Shown here one piece after another: positions 51,648 through 60,718 of a stretch of DNA of 64,000 nt. The translations under genes were made by a program, and so were the position numbers. The notes under the pieces were generated by a model that was given only the letters and a program-made list of their open reading frames with translations, was not told the DNA's origin and did no database searches. Source of the DNA: Neobacillus niacini (GTDB taxonomy: Bacteria > Bacillota > Bacilli > Bacillales > Cytobacillaceae); contig NZ_BAWM01000036.1 of the NCBI RefSeq assembly GCF_000759675.1, positions 43,088-107,087 of the forward strand, written 5' to 3'. Positions within the stretch are counted from its first letter, which is position 1. Each line of letters starts with the position of its first letter.

Positions 51648-53093
51648 TTATTTTAAAGCCTTACTCACTTTCAGCTTCTTCCCTTTGACGGTTGTATGTT
51701 CCATCGCCTGCAGCACTAATGAGCCTTTTCCATTAAGAATATCAACATAGGATAAGTTGTCCTGGATTGTGATAATGCCAATATCCTCTGCTGAAACTCC
51801 AGGAATATTGGAAATTGTACCAACAAAGTCTACCGCACGAAGTTTTTTCTTCTTACCGCCACTGAAGTGGAGCTTGGTAATATCCTTGTTAATTCGAGCG
51901 GTTTTATTATTTCTTACCACTCTCCGACCACTTAGTTTTTCCTCAAATTCGGCTTTTCTACTTGTAACCTCATCTTGCGTCGGAGCGTCCATTGCAGGTA
52001 TTTCAAAGCCAATGTATCGTTCAATTGCTTTTAGGAATTTCCCTTCAAATGGTGTCGCGAAGGTAATGGCTTTTCCTTTGTTTCCAGCTCTTCCTGTTCT
52101 TCCTGTCCGGTGAACATAGCTCTCTTTTTCCATCGGAACATCATAATTAATAATCAGTGTCACGTTATCAATATCGATTCCCCTCGCAGCCACATCAGTT
52201 GCGACAAGATAGCGGAAATTCCCCATTTTAAAGCCATCCATTACGCCAAACCGATCCTCTTGTTCTAGCCCGCCATGCAGTCTTTCACATGAATAATTGG
52301 CTTTTGCCAATTCAGTATAGACATTATCCACATTTTCTTTTGTTCGACAAAAAATGATACAGCTTTCAGGATTTTCAACCACTGTTACATCCTTCAGCAG
52401 TGAAATCTTACCTTCATCCTTCACTTCGATGACTGCATGTTCTATTGTATTCGTCGTAACACCTGTAGCCGCGATCTCAATATGAATCGGATTTTTCATA
52501 TATTGATGGCAAAGATTTTCAACATCCTTTGGTAAGGTTGCTGAAAAGACCATGGTAACTCGGTCCTCCGGGAGATCATTTATGATGGCTTCAACTTCGT
52601 CAATAAAACCCATATTTAGCATTTCGTCCGCTTCATCGATGATTAGATATTTGATTTTATCTAATTCAAGTGTGCCCCTTTCGATATGGTCCATCGTTCG
52701 CCCAGGTGTACCGACGACAACATGCGTTTTTTGCTTCAATTCTTCCTTTTGCTTTGCGAAAGGTTCTTTCCCATAAACCGCCATTGCTTTGATCCTTTTA
52801 AATCGACCGATATTCGTTACGTCTTCACGAACCTGGACAGCTAACTCACGCGTAGGTGTAAGTATTAAGGTCTGCGGCTTTTTTTCTTCCCATTCCATCA
52901 TCTCGCAAATAGGTATCGCAAAGGAAGCTGTCTTACCGCTGCCTGTTTGTGATTTTACTACTAAATCTTGATTCTCTAGTGCCTTTGGTATGACTTCTTT
53001 TTGTACTTCGGTGGGATTATCGTATTTTAACACATCAAGTGCCCTTCTGATTTCCTCGCTTAAATGATAATCCTCAAAATTTTTTTCACTCAT
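51648..53093 (-). CDS. dbpA: DEAD-box RNA helicase DbpA/YxiN
   Basis: 481 residues from ATG 53093, with CGAGGTTACAAC upstream (a longer TTG frame to 53123 is rejected). All helicase motifs are visible: SQTGSGKT (I), PTRELA (Ia), DEADEML (II), SATLP (III), [11 protein letters not shown] and [10 protein letters not shown] (VI). The C-terminal 75 residues ([20 protein letters not shown]...) form the DbpA RNA-binding domain that recognises 23S rRNA hairpin 92. It assists large-subunit assembly. Confidence 0.95.
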   Translation of the reverse strand: MSEKNFEDYHLSEEIRRALDVLKYDNPTEVQKEVIPKALENQDLVVKSQTGSGKTASFAIPICEMMEWEEKKPQTLILTPTRELAVQVREDVTNIGRFKRIKAMAVYGKEPFAKQKEELKQKTHVVVGTPGRTMDHIERGTLELDKIKYLIIDEADEMLNMGFIDEVEAIINDLPEDRVTMVFSATLPKDVENLCHQYMKNPIHIEIAATGVTTNTIEHAVIEVKDEGKISLLKDVTVVENPESCIIFCRTKENVDNVYTELAKANYSCERLHGGLEQEDRFGVMDGFKMGNFRYLVATDVAARGIDIDNVTLIINYDVPMEKESYVHRTGRTGRAGNKGKAITFATPFEGKFLKAIERYIGFEIPAMDAPTQDEVTSRKAEFEEKLSGRRVVRNNKTARINKDITKLHFSGGKKKKLRAVDFVGTISNIPGVSAEDIGIITIQDNLSYVDILNGKGSLVLQAMEHTTVKGKKLKVSKALK

Positions 53094-53123
53094 GTTGTAA
53101 CCTCGTTTTTTTGTATTATCCAA

Positions 53124-53340
53124 CTTCTATATAGGATTTCTCTGAAAGAAATAACATATGCAAAATCTGAATATGTTCATTATACTCGAAATACGAGACA
53201 TTTCGACTTTTTATTTTATTGCACTGTTACACAACAGCTTTACAACACTAAAGAGAAAAGTTACAGTATTTGTAGAAGCAGTCTTGTGTTTATCGTAAGC
53301 CAATATAACTAAAAAACAGAAAAATCCAAATTTATTTAAG
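53124..53340. other. Intergenic region between divergent dbpA and GK-like genes
   Basis: No gene seen. Holds the dbpA leader and promoter on the left. Confidence 0.4.
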
Positions 53341-53345
53341 AAATC

Positions 53346-53381
53346 TGTTATAATAGAAATATCCTGCTTCAAGGATATTTC
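53346..53381 (+). promoter_or_regulatory. Extended -10 promoter with overlapping hairpin operator
   Basis: TGTTATAAT (53346-53354) is a perfect extended -10. Starting two bases later, GAAATATCCT (53356-53365) and AGGATATTTC (53372-53381) form a perfect 10-bp inverted repeat that covers the expected start site. It could be an operator or a 5' mRNA stem-loop of the guanylate-kinase-like gene. Confidence 0.55.
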
Positions 53382-53460
53382 GGATCACTTACTGGACAGC
53401 AATTTCATACATCTATGGATCTCTTTTTTTATTTACTATATTTTTTTTAGGAGGTAATCT

Positions 53461-54051
53461 ATGTATAAAATTAAAGATAAGGAAAAGCTTTTCATTTACA
53501 CTGGACCAGATGGCTCTGGGAGAAAAACCATTGCCAAGATGGTCGCGACCGCGTTTGATATGGAAACTGTCCTCTCTTACACGACTCGTCCTCCCCGTCA
53601 TTATGAACAAGATGGCGTAGACTACCATTTTGTTACGGAAGAAAACTTCAACAAGCTAAATGACAACCAAGAATTTCTTGAGTGCGTGGAAATCGATGGA
53701 ATTCATTATGGCATTCGCGAAGAGGATATCGTTAAGGCTTTTGAAAATCACAATCTTGTCTATTTAACTTTAAATCCAGAAGGTACCGAAAAATTAAAAA
53801 GTATGTATGGAGACCGTGTTATGCGCTTATTCATCTATTCGGACCGAGATACAGTTATCGAAAGACATAAGGCAAGAAATGATAAAGAAGAAGATATCCA
53901 AAGACATTTGGCACACTATGATGAAATCATGGCCTATAAAAATCAATGTGAGCATGTTTTTGAAAACTATGATTCACCACAGGTTTCTTATCAAGTTAGT
54001 GAAGTCATTGAAGCTTTCCTAGATCAAAATAGAATTGTCACCGATTATTAA
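53461..54051 (+). CDS. Guanylate-kinase-like protein
   Basis: 196 residues. The GMP-binding signature SYTTRPPRHYEQDGVDYHFV at about 39-58 is clear. The P-loop reads GPDGSGRKT (about 15-23), where true guanylate kinases have GPSGVGKGT, so the Lys is displaced by one position and Arg stands in its usual place. Length is close to Gmk. A paralogue with altered activity is likely, the housekeeping gmk being elsewhere. GGAGGTAATCT precedes the ATG. Confidence 0.85.
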   Translation: MYKIKDKEKLFIYTGPDGSGRKTIAKMVATAFDMETVLSYTTRPPRHYEQDGVDYHFVTEENFNKLNDNQEFLECVEIDGIHYGIREEDIVKAFENHNLVYLTLNPEGTEKLKSMYGDRVMRLFIYSDRDTVIERHKARNDKEEDIQRHLAHYDEIMAYKNQCEHVFENYDSPQVSYQVSEVIEAFLDQNRIVTDY

Positions 54052-54052
54052 A

Positions 54053-54104
54053 AAACAGGTCCAATCGATAGGATGTTTATCCTGTCAATTGGACCTTTTT
54101 TCAT
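54053..54104 (+). terminator. Long nested terminator
   Basis: AGGTCCAAT pairs with ATTGGACCT, enclosing GATAGGAT / ATCCTGTC; T-run follows. Confidence 0.9.
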
Positions 54105-54217
54105 GTTTACCGATTCAAAAGTTTGATGGAGAATAATCAAAACAGATATCATGTTGAAATTGTCTTTAAAACAGTGTATAATTAAGTGTTGAAAACATTA
54201 TTTAGGGGGAACTCTTT

Positions 54218-54673
54218 TTGTCGATCGAAGTAGGCAGCAAAGTACAAGGTAAAGTAACGGGTATTACTAATTTTGGAGCATTTGTAGAATTACCAGGTGG
54301 CACAACTGGTCTTGTGCACATCAGTGAAGTAGCTGATAGCTATGTTAAAGACGTAAATGATCATCTAAAAGTAGGAGATCAAGTTGAAGTTAAGGTAATT
54401 AGTGAGAAAGACGGAAAAACTGCCTTGTCTATTAAAAAAGCTATTGATAAGCCAGAAGGACAACAAACTTCTTCTTATTCCCAGCGTCCACAACGTCAAG
54501 GAAGAGATAATAGGCAATCAAAAGACTTCCGTTCAAAAGGCGGCAATTTTAAGCCAAAAGAGAACTTTGAAGATAAAATGGCTAAATTCTTAAAAGCTAG
54601 TGAAGAAAATTTATCCAGCCTAAAACGCAACACCGAAACGAAACGTGGCGGCAGAGGCGGAAGACGCGGATAA
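54218..54673 (+). CDS. yabR: S1-domain RNA-binding protein YabR
   Basis: 151 residues with a TTG start and AGGGGGA upstream. One S1 domain at about 5-75 (GSKVQGKVTGITNFGAFVEL, GLVHISEVADSYVKDVNDHL, VGDQVEVKV). A Gln/Arg-rich linker and the tail SSLKRNTETKRGGRGGRRG match B. subtilis YabR. It binds RNA or the ribosome in the cytoplasm. In B. subtilis yabR lies near divIC; here neighbours differ. Confidence 0.93.
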   Translation: MSIEVGSKVQGKVTGITNFGAFVELPGGTTGLVHISEVADSYVKDVNDHLKVGDQVEVKVISEKDGKTALSIKKAIDKPEGQQTSSYSQRPQRQGRDNRQSKDFRSKGGNFKPKENFEDKMAKFLKASEENLSSLKRNTETKRGGRGGRRG

Positions 54674-54681
54674 TTATAGAT

Positions 54682-54720
54682 AAAGAAAGCAAGCCCCAAC
54701 GCGGCTTGCTTTCTTTTTTT
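54682..54720. terminator. Bidirectional terminator between yabR and the tautomerase gene
   Basis: AAAGAAAGCAAGCC / GGCTTGCTTTCTTT, 7-nt loop, T-run on the plus strand. Confidence 0.92.
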
Positions 54721-54904
54721 ATGATTCAGATTTTGGCGTTCCTGCTACACCCCAATGCGTTTTCGGAATCTCGGTAACGATCACTCTAATACTCTCTTTT
54801 GGAGCGTCTAATGTTTCTGAAACTGTGTTCGTAATATTTAATATAACTTCAGCAATTTTCTCCTTTGGTCTGCCTTCCAGTATTTGCACGTTTATAATCG
54901 GCAT
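54719..54904 (-). CDS. 4-oxalocrotonate tautomerase-like enzyme
   Basis: 61 residues from ATG 54904, with AAAGGAGTGATTGGA upstream. After Met removal the N-terminal Pro (PIINVQILEGR) is the catalytic base, and Arg11 is present. IRVIVTEIPKTHWGVAG follows the family pattern. It isomerises 2-hydroxymuconate-type dienols. It lies 25 nt after a decarboxylase/hydratase of the same pathway, so the two are probably an operon. Confidence 0.9.
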   Translation of the reverse strand: MPIINVQILEGRPKEKIAEVILNITNTVSETLDAPKESIRVIVTEIPKTHWGVAGTPKSES

Positions 54905-54929
54905 TCCAATCACTCCTTTACTTAAAACT

Positions 54930-55718
54930 CTAAGCAGTTACGGTAAAAGAAACTTCACCGAGTCCAGCAAATTTACCGGTGACAACATTGCCCTCTCCAA
55001 GCATGACTGCCCCCGTGATGGCTCCGGATAAAATTACATCACCCTTGCGCACTTTCTCGCCTTTACGGGAGAGCATATTGGCCAGCATCGCAATCGCCTC
55101 AGCAGGATGTCCTAGTACCGCTGCCCCTGCACCTAACTCCTTAATCTCTCCATTAATTTTAAGCGTCACGCCGACAAGATCCAAATCCAGTTGAGTTGGC
55201 TTCTTTAATGATGTCCCAAATACCACTCGTGAAGTTGAAGCATTGTCTGCAATTACGTCAGGGAGAGTGAAATTGAAGTTCTCATAACGGCTATCGATAA
55301 TTTCTAATGCAGGTATCACAAACTCGGTCTTTGCCAATACTTCTTCAGCTGTTATGCCTGGACCTATTATGTCCTCTCCAATCACAAAAGCGATTTCTGC
55401 CTCAACCTTCGGATGAATCTGATCCTGCATCCTGAGCTTTCCACCATTTTCAATCTGCATGTAATCAAATACATAGCCATAAATAGGTTCATTTACATTC
55501 ATTTGTTTCATTTTGGCTTTGCTAGTTAAGCCCATCTTAGGTCCAATAATTCTTTTACCCTCTGCTAGCTTAGTATTAACGATTTCCTGTTGAACAAGAT
55601 AAGCTTCCTCTACAGTTAGTCCAGGCTTGATTTTAGCCGTGACCTTTTCAAGCTCTCGTTTTTCTACTTCACCTGCGATGAGGTATTGAGCTATTTCTTT
55701 AAATTCTCTACTCACCAT
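54930..55718 (-). CDS. 4-oxalocrotonate decarboxylase / 2-keto-4-pentenoate hydratase family enzyme
   Basis: 262 residues from ATG 55718 (AAGGGGGATATACCC upstream). Mg-binding pattern: HPKVEAEIAFVIGEDI, then IPALEIIDSRYENF and the GAGAAVLGHPAEAIAMLANM stretch of the DmpH/DmpE family. Acts in the meta-cleavage degradation of catechol-type compounds. No ring-cleaving dioxygenase lies nearby, so the two genes are isolated from a full pathway. Confidence 0.9.
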   Translation of the reverse strand: MVSREFKEIAQYLIAGEVEKRELEKVTAKIKPGLTVEEAYLVQQEIVNTKLAEGKRIIGPKMGLTSKAKMKQMNVNEPIYGYVFDYMQIENGGKLRMQDQIHPKVEAEIAFVIGEDIIGPGITAEEVLAKTEFVIPALEIIDSRYENFNFTLPDVIADNASTSRVVFGTSLKKPTQLDLDLVGVTLKINGEIKELGAGAAVLGHPAEAIAMLANMLSRKGEKVRKGDVILSGAITGAVMLGEGNVVTGKFAGLGEVSFTVTA

Positions 55719-55840
55719 GGGTATATCCCCCTTCATCTACGAACTCGGCAGCATTACCGTTGTTCTAATCTTATCATTTGTTTTCTTTTTTTCTAAAAAA
55801 AGAATCCTTATGTATTGAAGTTATGTCGACAAAAATAATC

Positions 55841-55872
55841 CCCCACTCTAATTGATAGATGGGGGACCTTAT
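55841..55872 (-). terminator. Hairpin after the 92-residue protein gene
   Basis: TCCCCCA / TGGGGGA with a 14-nt loop; minus-strand side is followed by TTATTTTTG. Confidence 0.65.
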
Positions 55873-55890
55873 TTACGGATAGGGTTCAAC

Positions 55891-56166
55891 TTACACTACC
55901 ATTTCTTTAATTGATTTATTAATAGCCTGCCTGAAGGTCCAAATGATGTCTGTTAAAATATCCTTCCCAACCTTTATTTCTCTTAAGTCCCAATACAATT
56001 CATTTTTCTGATGATAATAAAAAGCCCCATCTAAAGATTTCATAATCGTCAGGATTCCTCTAGGATTCTCTGTTTCCATCGTAAGAAAATGTTTTTCCCC
56101 ATCCCAATTGGCAAATGCTTCGAAAGTGATCAGAAAGACATGGACCTCCCATTTACTCTTAAGCAA
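55891..56166 (-). CDS. Small protein of unknown function
   Basis: About 91 residues from a TTG at 56166, 8 nt after GGGGAG; a GTG at 56175 lies on the Shine-Dalgarno. The composition is normal for a soluble alpha/beta protein (SKWEVHVFLITFEAFANWDG, YYHQKNELYWDLREIKVG). No cysteines. The C-terminus is helical (WTFRQAINKSIKEM). Family not recognised. It is convergent with nothing and has its own terminator. Confidence 0.6.
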   Translation of the reverse strand: MLKSKWEVHVFLITFEAFANWDGEKHFLTMETENPRGILTIMKSLDGAFYYHQKNELYWDLREIKVGKDILTDIIWTFRQAINKSIKEMVV

Positions 56167-56438
56167 AGTATTCACTCCCCTTTTTTGAAAAATAAAAGTA
56201 TGTGAAGTGCGCTTCGAAGTCTTATCGAGTTTTATAGTATGGTTCTGATTATAGGCAAAAGAACAGGCAGCCTTCCATCATCTTGCAAGAAAGACTAATA
56301 TGGTTTTCATACTTTCTTTGACGGTAGTATTTAGTTGGCTCTTTAATAACAACCGTAAGTCCAAACAACTGGTCGCCCACTGATTTTTCGGGCACAATCC
56401 TTACCTGATTGTTACGCACAATTCAATATTAAAAAAAA
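56167..56438. other. Intergenic region
   Basis: About 270 bases without a supportable gene. Left end carries the promoter of the small gene. Confidence 0.4.
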
Positions 56439-56482
56439 GTAAAGGCTGTCCGAAAGTCTATTAAACTTTTGAACAGCCTTTG
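56439..56482 (-). terminator. Terminator of the HAD hydrolase gene
   Basis: AAAGGCTGT / ACAGCCTTT enclosing a second short pairing (AAAGT / ACTTTT). The minus-strand T-run follows. Confidence 0.8.
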
Positions 56483-56490
56483 TATTTCCC

Positions 56491-57282
56491 TTATTTCTCA
56501 TTCAATTCATTTAACAATGGAAAGAGCTCTTCTAAGTGTTGAATTTCATAGGTTGGAATGACTTCATTTCTTTCTTTATCATGACGGTTGATCCAAACGG
56601 ATTTAATCCCTACCCGATTGGCACCAAGAATATCCGTCATTAAGTTATCCCCCACCATTAGGACTTCATCCTTCTCTAGTCCCATGAGTGACAACGCATG
56701 CTCAAATATCGATGGATCTGGCTTCCCTTTTCCAAACGCACCTGAAATGACAATCTGGTCGAAATACGGGACAAGTTCAGGTGTAATCGATAGTTTCGTA
56801 TGCTGTAAATCAGGTGATCCATTGGTTAACAATAGCAGTTCATAATGCCCTTTTAACGAATCTAGTATTTTAAATGTCTCCTCATACACAAACGGCAGGC
56901 TCCTGCGCTCTTGAGGGAACCTTTCAGCTAATTCATGACCAAACACCGGGTCATCCACTCCCATAGCCTTCAGCCCGGCTGTCCAAGCTTCTTTTCGATA
57001 GCCAGGAACGATGTCTTTCATTTTCCTAAAATCATCGTGATCATCTATAAAATTTCCCCATAAACCTTCAAATGGATTAATTCCAATCATTTGTGTAAAT
57101 GAATAGGTCTCATAAGCGGAGTATAGATTTCTGGAAGCCTCACGAACGGCTTCTTCCAGTTCATTTGCATCTACCCCATACCAGTCTTCCGCTACTTTAC
57201 ATGTCGCAACAAATGCTTCCTTAATACTTTTTTGATCCCAAAGCAGTGTATCATCTAAATCGAAAAAAATTGCTTTTATCAT
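56491..57282 (-). CDS. HAD-superfamily phosphatase (YsaA-like)
   Basis: 263 residues. HAD motifs: [11 protein letters not shown] (I, nucleophile Asp), LLLTNGSP (II), KGKPDPSIF with the Lys (III) and [13 protein letters not shown] (IV). A helical C1 cap lies between motifs I and II (about 20-110). GGTGAGACATAGGGA precedes the ATG. It probably dephosphorylates a small metabolite or nucleotide. Resembles B. subtilis YsaA. Confidence 0.9.
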   Translation of the reverse strand: MIKAIFFDLDDTLLWDQKSIKEAFVATCKVAEDWYGVDANELEEAVREASRNLYSAYETYSFTQMIGINPFEGLWGNFIDDHDDFRKMKDIVPGYRKEAWTAGLKAMGVDDPVFGHELAERFPQERRSLPFVYEETFKILDSLKGHYELLLLTNGSPDLQHTKLSITPELVPYFDQIVISGAFGKGKPDPSIFEHALSLMGLEKDEVLMVGDNLMTDILGANRVGIKSVWINRHDKERNEVIPTYEIQHLEELFPLLNELNEK

Positions 57283-57445
57283 TCCCTATGTCTCACCTTT
57301 CAGCCAAATAATATGTTTACTAGTTTACCATTTTTCGAATTAAAAGAATATTCATTCACGAAATAAAATTAAATATCCTAGTTATTTCAAAAAAAGACGC
57401 TTTGTTTTCACATCAAAAAATGCTGGTGTATTCTTCTTTAAAATT

Positions 57446-57477
57446 AAAGTGCACACATCGCTGTGTGCACTTTTTCT
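57446..57477 (-). terminator. Terminator of the BsuPI lipoprotein gene
   Basis: Perfect AAAGTGCACACA / TGTGTGCACTTT with a 4-nt loop; T-rich on both sides. Confidence 0.9.
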
Positions 57478-57481
57478 ATTC

Positions 57482-58162
57482 CTATTCTAGTAAAAACTTT
57501 TCAATTATTTTTTGGATTTCATTTTCTGAATAAATAAATGAAATTTCACTGCCTTCTTTAAGCGATGGCATTTGCTGTATAGCTTCTTCTTTTAGCTGAA
57601 AGGCGACCTTTTCCCCCTTCATATCCAGTTCAATGGAATGGGGGTCGATTTGACCAACGAATACACCGGAAGCTTTCGTATATAGCGATTTTTCAACCAC
57701 TAAATCCGTTATCACCTTAGCCTGTTCTTCCTTGGCTGTTAAAAACACTTCAATTTTATAACTTCCATTATAAAGGTCAGTAATGGTAAACGAGTTTTGA
57801 ATCTCTTGATTATTTTCTAACGTAACCTCATTGATTACTTGTGTTGACATGACTTCCTCAGAATATTGTGTGACCTTTTTCCCCTCTTCATCATAGACAA
57901 TGTAATCTGCCTGAAGCCCGCTTGGAAACGATAGTTTCTGAGGCTCACCAGATAAATTTTGAACTTTGTAATTGATTATTATAGAATTGTTTTCTTCTTT
58001 AGTTTCAATCGTTGGATGAAATCTTGCAACAATTTCATTTTGTTTAGGGATCTCCGTTGGGTTTTCTTTCCTAACCTCACCGTTCCCATTTGTATTATTT
58101 CCAGTACCACAAGCACTTAATATTCCAACTAATAAAACCATAATTATCTTTTTTAGTCGCAT
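57482..58162 (-). CDS. Lipoprotein with BsuPI-like proteinase-inhibitor domain
   Basis: 226 residues. Signal peptide with the lipobox LSAC, then a low-complexity linker. A beta-rich domain at about 45-155 (NSIIINYKVQNLSGEPQKLS, FPSGLQADYIVYDEEGKKV, NSFTITDLYNGSYKIEVFL) matches the intracellular proteinase inhibitor BsuPI fold. A second C-terminal beta domain (about 160-226) is not recognised. Anchored outside the membrane, so an envelope role rather than inhibition of cytoplasmic protease is likely. Confidence 0.85.
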   Translation of the reverse strand: MRLKKIIMVLLVGILSACGTGNNTNGNGEVRKENPTEIPKQNEIVARFHPTIETKEENNSIIINYKVQNLSGEPQKLSFPSGLQADYIVYDEEGKKVTQYSEEVMSTQVINEVTLENNQEIQNSFTITDLYNGSYKIEVFLTAKEEQAKVITDLVVEKSLYTKASGVFVGQIDPHSIELDMKGEKVAFQLKEEAIQQMPSLKEGSEISFIYSENEIQKIIEKFLLE

Positions 58163-58282
58163 AAATGATAAACTCCTTTTATTTTTATTACCTTAATAGT
58201 CGTAAAAAAGGAGTATGGAGTTACAAGAGAAAGAGCATTTTTCATAGATAGACGTAGAACTTTTCATTACCCAGTGGCAATC

Positions 58283-58990
58283 TTATAGACCACCTAGGTA
58301 GGCTTTTTTGATTTCTTCACTAGCTTGTAACTCTGCTGCCGTTCCTGAGATATCGATCCGACCAGTTTCGATTACGTAGGCACGGTCTGCAACGGATAGT
58401 GCCATATTTGCATTTTGTTCAACCAGAAGGACGGTTGTTCCATCTTTGTTGATTTTTTCTATGATTTGAAAAATCGTTTTTACCATTAATGGGGCCAATC
58501 CCATTGAAGGCTCATCTAGTAACAGCAGCTTAGGCTTCGCCATAATCGCCCTTCCCATCGCCAACATTTGCTGTTCTCCCCCGGAAAGTGTTCCTGATAA
58601 CTGCTTTCTACGCTCTTCCAGCCTCGGAAAAAGCTCATAAACGCTTTGAATATCTTTACGGATTTCCTTCGAATCTTTTCTTAAATAAGCACCCAGTTCT
58701 AGGTTTTCCTCTACACTCATATTGGCAAATACACGGCGACCCTCAGGTACATGTGAAATACCAGACTTCACAATAGACTGGGGAGCCTTGCCGGAAATGG
58801 AACTGCCTAAATACTCAATAGTCCCAGACTTTGGTTTAAGCAGACCGGACAATGTCTTAAGAAGAGTACTTTTGCCTGCTCCGTTGGCACCGATCAGGGT
58901 AACAATTTCCCCTTCATTGATTTCTAATGAAACTCCTTTAAGGGCATGAATATTTCCATAAAAAACATCAATTCCATTCACTTTAAGCAT
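58283..58990 (-). CDS. livF: Branched-chain amino acid ABC transporter ATPase LivF
   Basis: 235 residues. Walker A GANGAGKST, signature LSGGEQQMLAMGRAI, Walker B LLLLDEPSMGLAP and the switch His replaced region VLLVEQNANMAL, typical of LivF. It overlaps the livG stop by 8 nt. GGAGGTTCC precedes the ATG. Last gene of the five-gene liv operon. Confidence 0.96.
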   Translation of the reverse strand: MLKVNGIDVFYGNIHALKGVSLEINEGEIVTLIGANGAGKSTLLKTLSGLLKPKSGTIEYLGSSISGKAPQSIVKSGISHVPEGRRVFANMSVEENLELGAYLRKDSKEIRKDIQSVYELFPRLEERRKQLSGTLSGGEQQMLAMGRAIMAKPKLLLLDEPSMGLAPLMVKTIFQIIEKINKDGTTVLLVEQNANMALSVADRAYVIETGRIDISGTAAELQASEEIKKAYLGGL

Positions 58991-59765
58991 GTTCGCTTGG
59001 AACCTCCTCTCCTAAATAAGCCTCGATTACTTTTGGATGATTACGGATTTCATCAGGAGATCCTGCTGCAATCAGTTGCCCATGGTCCAGCACATAAATT
59101 CTTTCACATATCCCCATAACGAGTGCCATATCATGTTCAATTAAAAGAATGGTTAAATCAAATTGTTTTCGGATAAAAGCAATTAATTCCATCAGCTCGT
59201 GTGTTTCTTGAGGGTTCATACCCGCAGCTGGCTCATCAAGCAGCAATAATTTCGGACTTGCAGCCAATGCCCTGGCTATTTCTAATCTTCTTTGCTGACC
59301 ATATGGTAAATTCTTTGCTTTTTCATCTTTATAACGATCCAATTGAAAAATCTTTAAAAACTCCAGTGATTTTTCTTCCATCACCTTTTCTTCGGAGAAA
59401 TGGGAAGGCAAGCGAAAGATGGAACTTAAAATGGAATGCTTTGCTAAAGAATGATAAGCAACTTTCACATTATCTAATACAGATAATTCGCTGAAAAGGC
59501 GGATATTTTGAAACGTACGGCTGATTCCACTACGTGTTACTTGATATGGAGCAAGCCCATTTAGCCTTTTGCCATTAAACAAAATGTCACCCTCTGTCGG
59601 GACATATACACCGGTTAACAAGTTAAAGCTTGTTGTTTTCCCTGCACCATTCGGTCCGATCAATCCAACCAACTCACCTTGATTGAGTTCCATATTAAAG
59701 CCTGAAACTGCCTTTAGCCCACCAAACTGAATTCCCGCATTTTTAACCTGCAGTAAAGCGCCCAT
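58983..59765 (-). CDS. livG: Branched-chain amino acid ABC transporter ATPase LivG
   Basis: 260 residues from ATG 59765, AAAGGAGGAAATTAAC upstream; the longer frame to 59819 lies inside livM. Walker A GPNGAGKTT, the LivG-type insert RTFQNIRLFSELSVLDNV, signature YGQQRRLEIARAL and Walker B LLLLDEPAAGMNP. Partner of LivF. Confidence 0.96.
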   Translation of the reverse strand: MGALLQVKNAGIQFGGLKAVSGFNMELNQGELVGLIGPNGAGKTTSFNLLTGVYVPTEGDILFNGKRLNGLAPYQVTRSGISRTFQNIRLFSELSVLDNVKVAYHSLAKHSILSSIFRLPSHFSEEKVMEEKSLEFLKIFQLDRYKDEKAKNLPYGQQRRLEIARALAASPKLLLLDEPAAGMNPQETHELMELIAFIRKQFDLTILLIEHDMALVMGICERIYVLDHGQLIAAGSPDEIRNHPKVIEAYLGEEVPSEHA

Positions 59766-59766
59766 G

Positions 59767-60705
59767 TTAATTTCCTCCTTTCGCACTTTTCTTTTTACCA
59801 AAGAAATCAGTGATTTCACGCGTACCCATTAATCCCTGAGGACGGTATAGCATCACTACAACCAAAACCAAACTGTAAATAATCATTCGAGTCTCCGGAT
59901 ATTGCTGCAAGTACGTTGAAATAACCGTTAAAAGGATAGCAGCAATAACCGAACCAGATAAACTTCCAAGTCCGCCTAAAACAACAAAAATTAAAATATC
60001 AAATGATTTTAAGAAACCAAAATTGGTCGGCTGGATAATGTAAAAGTTATGGGAAAATAATCCGCCGGCAATTCCTGCGAAAAAGGAACCAATGGCGAAT
60101 GCCGCAACTTTATAAAAAGTTGTATTGATACCCATTGCATCTGCCGCAATTTCATTTTCCCGAATCGCAATACATGCTCTCCCATGCCGCGAGTTGGTAA
60201 AATTCGATATCACTAGAATCGTGATGACGAGACATACAAAGGCGCTAGTCCAGGTGCTTATATTAGAAACCATCATACCGGCAGCTCCGCCAACATATTC
60301 AATATTTAAAAATACAATTCTTATAATCTCACCAAAGCCAAGGGTAGCAATAGCCAGGTAATCCCCTCTTAGTCTTAAAGTGGGAATACCGACTAGCAGA
60401 CCCGCTAATGCTGCAACAATGCCTCCGATGATAATCGCTAACACGAAAGGAAGTTCAAATTTCATCGTAATAATGGCTGAAACATACGCCCCAACAGCAA
60501 GGAAACCAGCATGTCCAATTGAAAACTGTCCTGTGATTCCAATAACCAAGTGAAGACTGACAGCTAAAATGATGTTAATAATCATTAAGATCAACATATT
60601 GCTATAAAATGCATTTAATATACCTGTTTGGATTAAGGCTTGGCCAATTCCATAGATAACTACTGCTAAAATGAGAAATAGCCAGAATTTATTTATTTTC
60701 TTCAT
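59767..60705 (-). CDS. livM: Branched-chain amino acid ABC transporter permease LivM
   Basis: 312 residues, about 8-9 helices. ITGQFSIGHAGFLAVGAYVS and IRENEIAADAMGINTTFYK are typical of LivM (the EAA-like loop). Its stop abuts the livG start. AGGTGAGATAGACAG precedes the ATG. Forms the transmembrane channel with LivH. Confidence 0.95.
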   Translation of the reverse strand: MKKINKFWLFLILAVVIYGIGQALIQTGILNAFYSNMLILMIINIILAVSLHLVIGITGQFSIGHAGFLAVGAYVSAIITMKFELPFVLAIIIGGIVAALAGLLVGIPTLRLRGDYLAIATLGFGEIIRIVFLNIEYVGGAAGMMVSNISTWTSAFVCLVITILVISNFTNSRHGRACIAIRENEIAADAMGINTTFYKVAAFAIGSFFAGIAGGLFSHNFYIIQPTNFGFLKSFDILIFVVLGGLGSLSGSVIAAILLTVISTYLQQYPETRMIIYSLVLVVVMLYRPQGLMGTREITDFFGKKKSAKGGN

Positions 60706-60718
60706 CTGTCTATCTCAC

